Positions 61,670-64,000 of a DNA stretch of 64,000 nt are shown here, in pieces. The first letter of the stretch is position 1; each line of letters opens with the position of its first letter. The position numbers and the translations under genes are program-made. The DNA is from Powellomyces hirtus. Taxonomy: Eukaryota > Chytridiomycota > Chytridiomycetes > Spizellomycetales > Powellomycetaceae. A model generated the notes under the pieces. It was not told the DNA's origin and searched no databases. It saw only the letters and a list, made by a program, of their open reading frames with translations. The DNA lies in contig JAHLKG010000028.1 in assembly GCA_025526995.1 (NCBI GenBank), positions 62,001-126,000 of the forward strand, read 5' to 3'.

Positions 61670-61908
61670 TGTTGGTCTGAGAGTATCTGAGTAGATGATT
61701 GAGGAAGCTTTAGGGTAGTTGACTGAGCAGAACAACGAAGTAACTTAATCCCGCTCTGTTGGAGAAAAAGAGAAAAGTCCCACCAATATATTAAGTATGG
61801 AAGGAAAACTACTTATATTGGAGTTGATCACATGGGTTCACGTGATCGCGTGATATGCCCTGCGATGGCACAGTTGTGACTCGATGACAGAGTCTGTACG
61901 TGCTAACA
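61670..61908 (-). repeat. F5 5' LTR
   Basis: 239 bp with TGTTAG/CCAACA ends. It has lost one CACGTG core (CATGGGTTCACGTGATCG) relative to the other copies. Confidence 0.93.
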
Positions 61909-61913
61909 GCATT

Positions 61914-62943
61914 CAATTGTTTTGCCACCATCTTTGCCAGTCGACAATTTCCATCGCTGCCAATTTCTCGCTTGCTTTTTGGTGGTATTCATTTGCTCTT
62001 CGGTGGCATATGGGTCTGCCGGAGGCATTGTAAACTCAAGGGAAATATATGCTTGGCTTTCGACCCATGTTGCGCTATTTGCCTGGAAGTCATTACTTTA
62101 ATGATCAGTCATAGAGGGTTGAAGTATAAGGAGACAAGTCTCACCTCCAAATCTAGATGATTTCGTAGGTCCCCCACTGCTGGTGTGGGATTCCCAATAT
62201 TCCTTTGACAATTCCCTGTCATCATCATTGATAGTATAGGACAATGAATATGCCACAAATTTCCCTGGGGAAGTCTCGCTTGGACCTAGGGTGTCATTGA
62301 CCAGCCCGCTTGCGGCTTGTTCATGCGCAATGACTTCCACCGCCAATTTCCCGCGACTGGATATGACATCCAGTTTATGGACCAATTTGCCAAGAAGTTT
62401 GAAGTTTGAAGATTCACAAAAAGACTGCAATTGGCTGAAAGCGACACCATTGCCATGCTGTTTCTGTCCCAGTCAGCAAACAAGCAATTTATAAACAATC
62501 CATGCCAAATACCTGCCTTCAATTTGTCACCAATCCTTTTGGCATGGGTAACATGGGCTTGCGCCAGAATAAAAGGAATTATGACGTTCAACTCTTTTCA
62601 AATTGTACATTGCACCTTATCAAAATCCCGTGCAACGTGGTCTCGGCAAATGAGCAAATGGCGGGCGAGGTCCTTGGGATCCTATTGAGTTCCCTTCTGG
62701 GATTCCCAGAATTCTGGGTACATTGGCCGGGCCGAAAGACGGAATTTGTCAGCCATTTGAAATACACTCACATAGATGCCCTCTATCCGTTCTTCCAGCA
62801 ATGTATATACCGCAGAATTGGCAGCGAGCCAGACCATGCGGCATTATCCACGCTCGTGTGGATCCCAGAGTGGAAGAGCGGGATTGTTTGGATTGACTGG
62901 TATTGGTTGGAGTGGTATTATTTGTGGATGGTCTTTTGAGCAT
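61914..62943 (-). pseudogene. decayed gene(s) of unknown function, 5' part
   Basis: Minus-strand frame open over about 340 nt (from about 62940 to 62520) apart from TAA 62846-62844, TAG 62684-62682 and TGA 62600-62598, each explainable by one C-to-T change. It reads VYTLLEERIEGIYV, FQMADKFRLSARPMYPEFW and IIPFILAQAHVTHAKRIGDK. An intron-like 49-bp block follows, then a second stretch (FKLLGKLVHKLDVISSRGKL). Phases do not join cleanly. Separately, an ATG at 62009 starts MPPKSK, has a TGA at 61991-61989, and continues across F5 into 55731-55015. One gene or two cannot be decided. I do not recognise the protein. Confidence 0.5.
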
Positions 62944-64000
62944 CTTGTTTTGGAAACTGATGTTTAGATTTGAATGTCAAAAAGCAGATCAAAAGAAAGG
63001 CGGCACTGCTCCTAAACAGGCTTCAGCGCCCGAGACAATTCCACAATCCGCGTTGGGCTGCACCACGATTTCCACCCAAAACCAGCCTCGAGGGGGAGCA
63101 TTTATTAAAGGGTTTCAAAGCTAGCGTTTTAGGCCTTACAACACGTTGTAACTTTCAGCTTACAACAAAATGTTACAACATTGACAACTCAAGAGCCAAC
63201 TTTTGCACTTAGCGCATTTGGTCAATTTCTACCTCCGAAATAGTGGAACAACGGTCTAAACCTGCTTACAACATTTTTGGCAGTCATCTTGCAACGTTTT
63301 GCAACATCATAGTTGCTTAGCAATGGACATTGTGGTCCCCCCTCTCGTTGTTGTACTCATATTCATCTCTCACTCTCATCCACATTTGAGTCCACATTTG
63401 ATCCATCTGATCCATTTGATCTATCTGCAAACTTGTTTTTTTTGTTGTGACGATGACCTGCAACTTTCGTTTGTAAGCTGAAGTTGCTTACATCAGCTAA
63501 CCGCTCGAAAAACATTGTACCACTAAAACGAAAAAAGCTTTTGCTATTTTAGCAATACAACTCAGCTTTGAAACCCCCTAATGCTCTACAGTATCTCGAC
63601 GATCTTTCAATGGATGTCAGCGCAAAGCTGCCTGAAGGTCACGTGTCGCTTACATGAAAAGCGTCCCAGACAAAATTGGAAGGTAAGACTCTGTACTTCA
63701 TCCAGAGAATACTTTGTCCAGAGAACATTTTTTGAATGTGTGTACGGTCTGTGTACAGTTAGGAAGTATTGGATCATTGAAACACAGTTAAAAGAGACTA
63801 AGGGATCTAGAGAGATACAGTTTATAGAAATTTGAGTAAAGATTGTCAAAGTCAGACATGACACATGTCTACATTGAAATATAAAGAATAGAAGATAATA
63901 ACAAGCTTTATGTGAAACTGCATGATATCATTGAGTCATCTTTCGTGGTGCAAGACAGTGTGAATGCAATCGATACGTCCATTTAGCATAGACAGACTCC
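62944..64000. other. AT-rich sequence, no supported gene
   Basis: Short open frames only. Between 63139 and 63310 TTACAAC, GTTGTAA and TTGCAAC motifs recur, including the near-palindrome TTACAACACGTTGTAA, which could be remains of terminal repeats of a DNA transposon. Nothing else is recognised up to the window edge. Confidence 0.5.

Larger units (their letters stand above)
55732..61908 (-). mobile_element. F5, nearly full-length copia-F
   Basis: 6177 bp with both LTRs (55732-55970 and 61670-61908) and the perfect duplication GCATT (55727-55731 and 61909-61913). Order on the minus strand: LTR, PBS, gag, protease, integrase, chromodomain, RT, RNase H, antisense gene, polypurine tract, LTR. 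It gives the reference structure from which F1-F4 are derived. The LTRs differ at several positions (for example GATTGAGG/GATTCAGG), so it is not a very recent insertion, or the 3' part has been converted by the array. Confidence 0.95.

Noticed and set aside
1..64000. tRNA, rRNA or ncRNA genes
   Set aside because: No cloverleaf or rRNA core sequence was noticed. The tRNA-like strings are primer binding sites of 12-15 nt beside LTRs.

Overview
The window is eukaryotic and almost certainly fungal. It holds 50-75 bp introns with CTAAC/CTGAC-type branch sites, Ty1/copia and Ty3/gypsy LTR retrotransposons, no operons and no ribosome binding sites. The species cannot be named from the sequence. Nearly all 64 kb is a nest of retrotransposons. 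I use local family names: copia-C (500-bp LTR), copia-E (about 373-bp LTR), copia-G (no LTR seen), copia-D (257-bp LTR), copia-F (239-bp LTR) and one gypsy chromovirus (275-bp LTR).

Layout. 1-5363: nested copia-C copies: a leader and 5' LTR of a copy leaving the window, a minus-strand gag-PR-IN copy, then the RT-RNase H half and 3' LTR of a plus-strand copy. 5364-8.5 kb: decayed copia-E. 8.5-10.8 kb: decayed copia-G. 10808-14727: decayed copia-C carrying a solo E LTR. 14728-19457: copia-D with gag, pol, an antisense two-exon RING gene and a 3' LTR. 19458-30553: a gypsy chromovirus on the minus strand, broken up by a copia-E fragment and by a short copia-F (F1). Its 3' side contains a plus-strand four-exon zinc-finger gene and a 60-bp minisatellite. 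29090-57.5 kb: a tandem array of a 12,070-bp unit (two full copies and part of a third), each holding gypsy gag plus LTR, a piece of a decayed non-LTR gene, and F elements. The third copy runs into F5 (55732-61908), a nearly full-length copia-F with a perfect 5-bp target duplication (GCATT). 61.9-64 kb: the rest of the decayed gene, then AT-rich sequence.

Main biological points. (1) Copia-F and copia-D each carry a spliced gene on the strand opposite to gag-pol, between the end of pol and the 3' LTR. In copia-F the case is strong: two diverged copies differ at five sites over 129 nt of exon 2 and at one site in exon 1, and all six changes are synonymous in the antisense frame. The copia-D gene encodes a RING-type protein. 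The gypsy 3' region holds a third antisense, intron-containing zinc-finger gene, although its membership in the gypsy element is less certain. (2) Both copia-D and copia-F have a chromodomain between integrase and RT, a domain normally associated with Ty3/gypsy. (3) Copia-C, -E and -F all have a primer binding site matching the anticodon arm of initiator tRNA-Met (half-tRNA priming). (4) The 12-kb array looks like LTR-LTR unequal recombination. Many copies carry nonsense changes of the C-to-T (or G-to-A) type.
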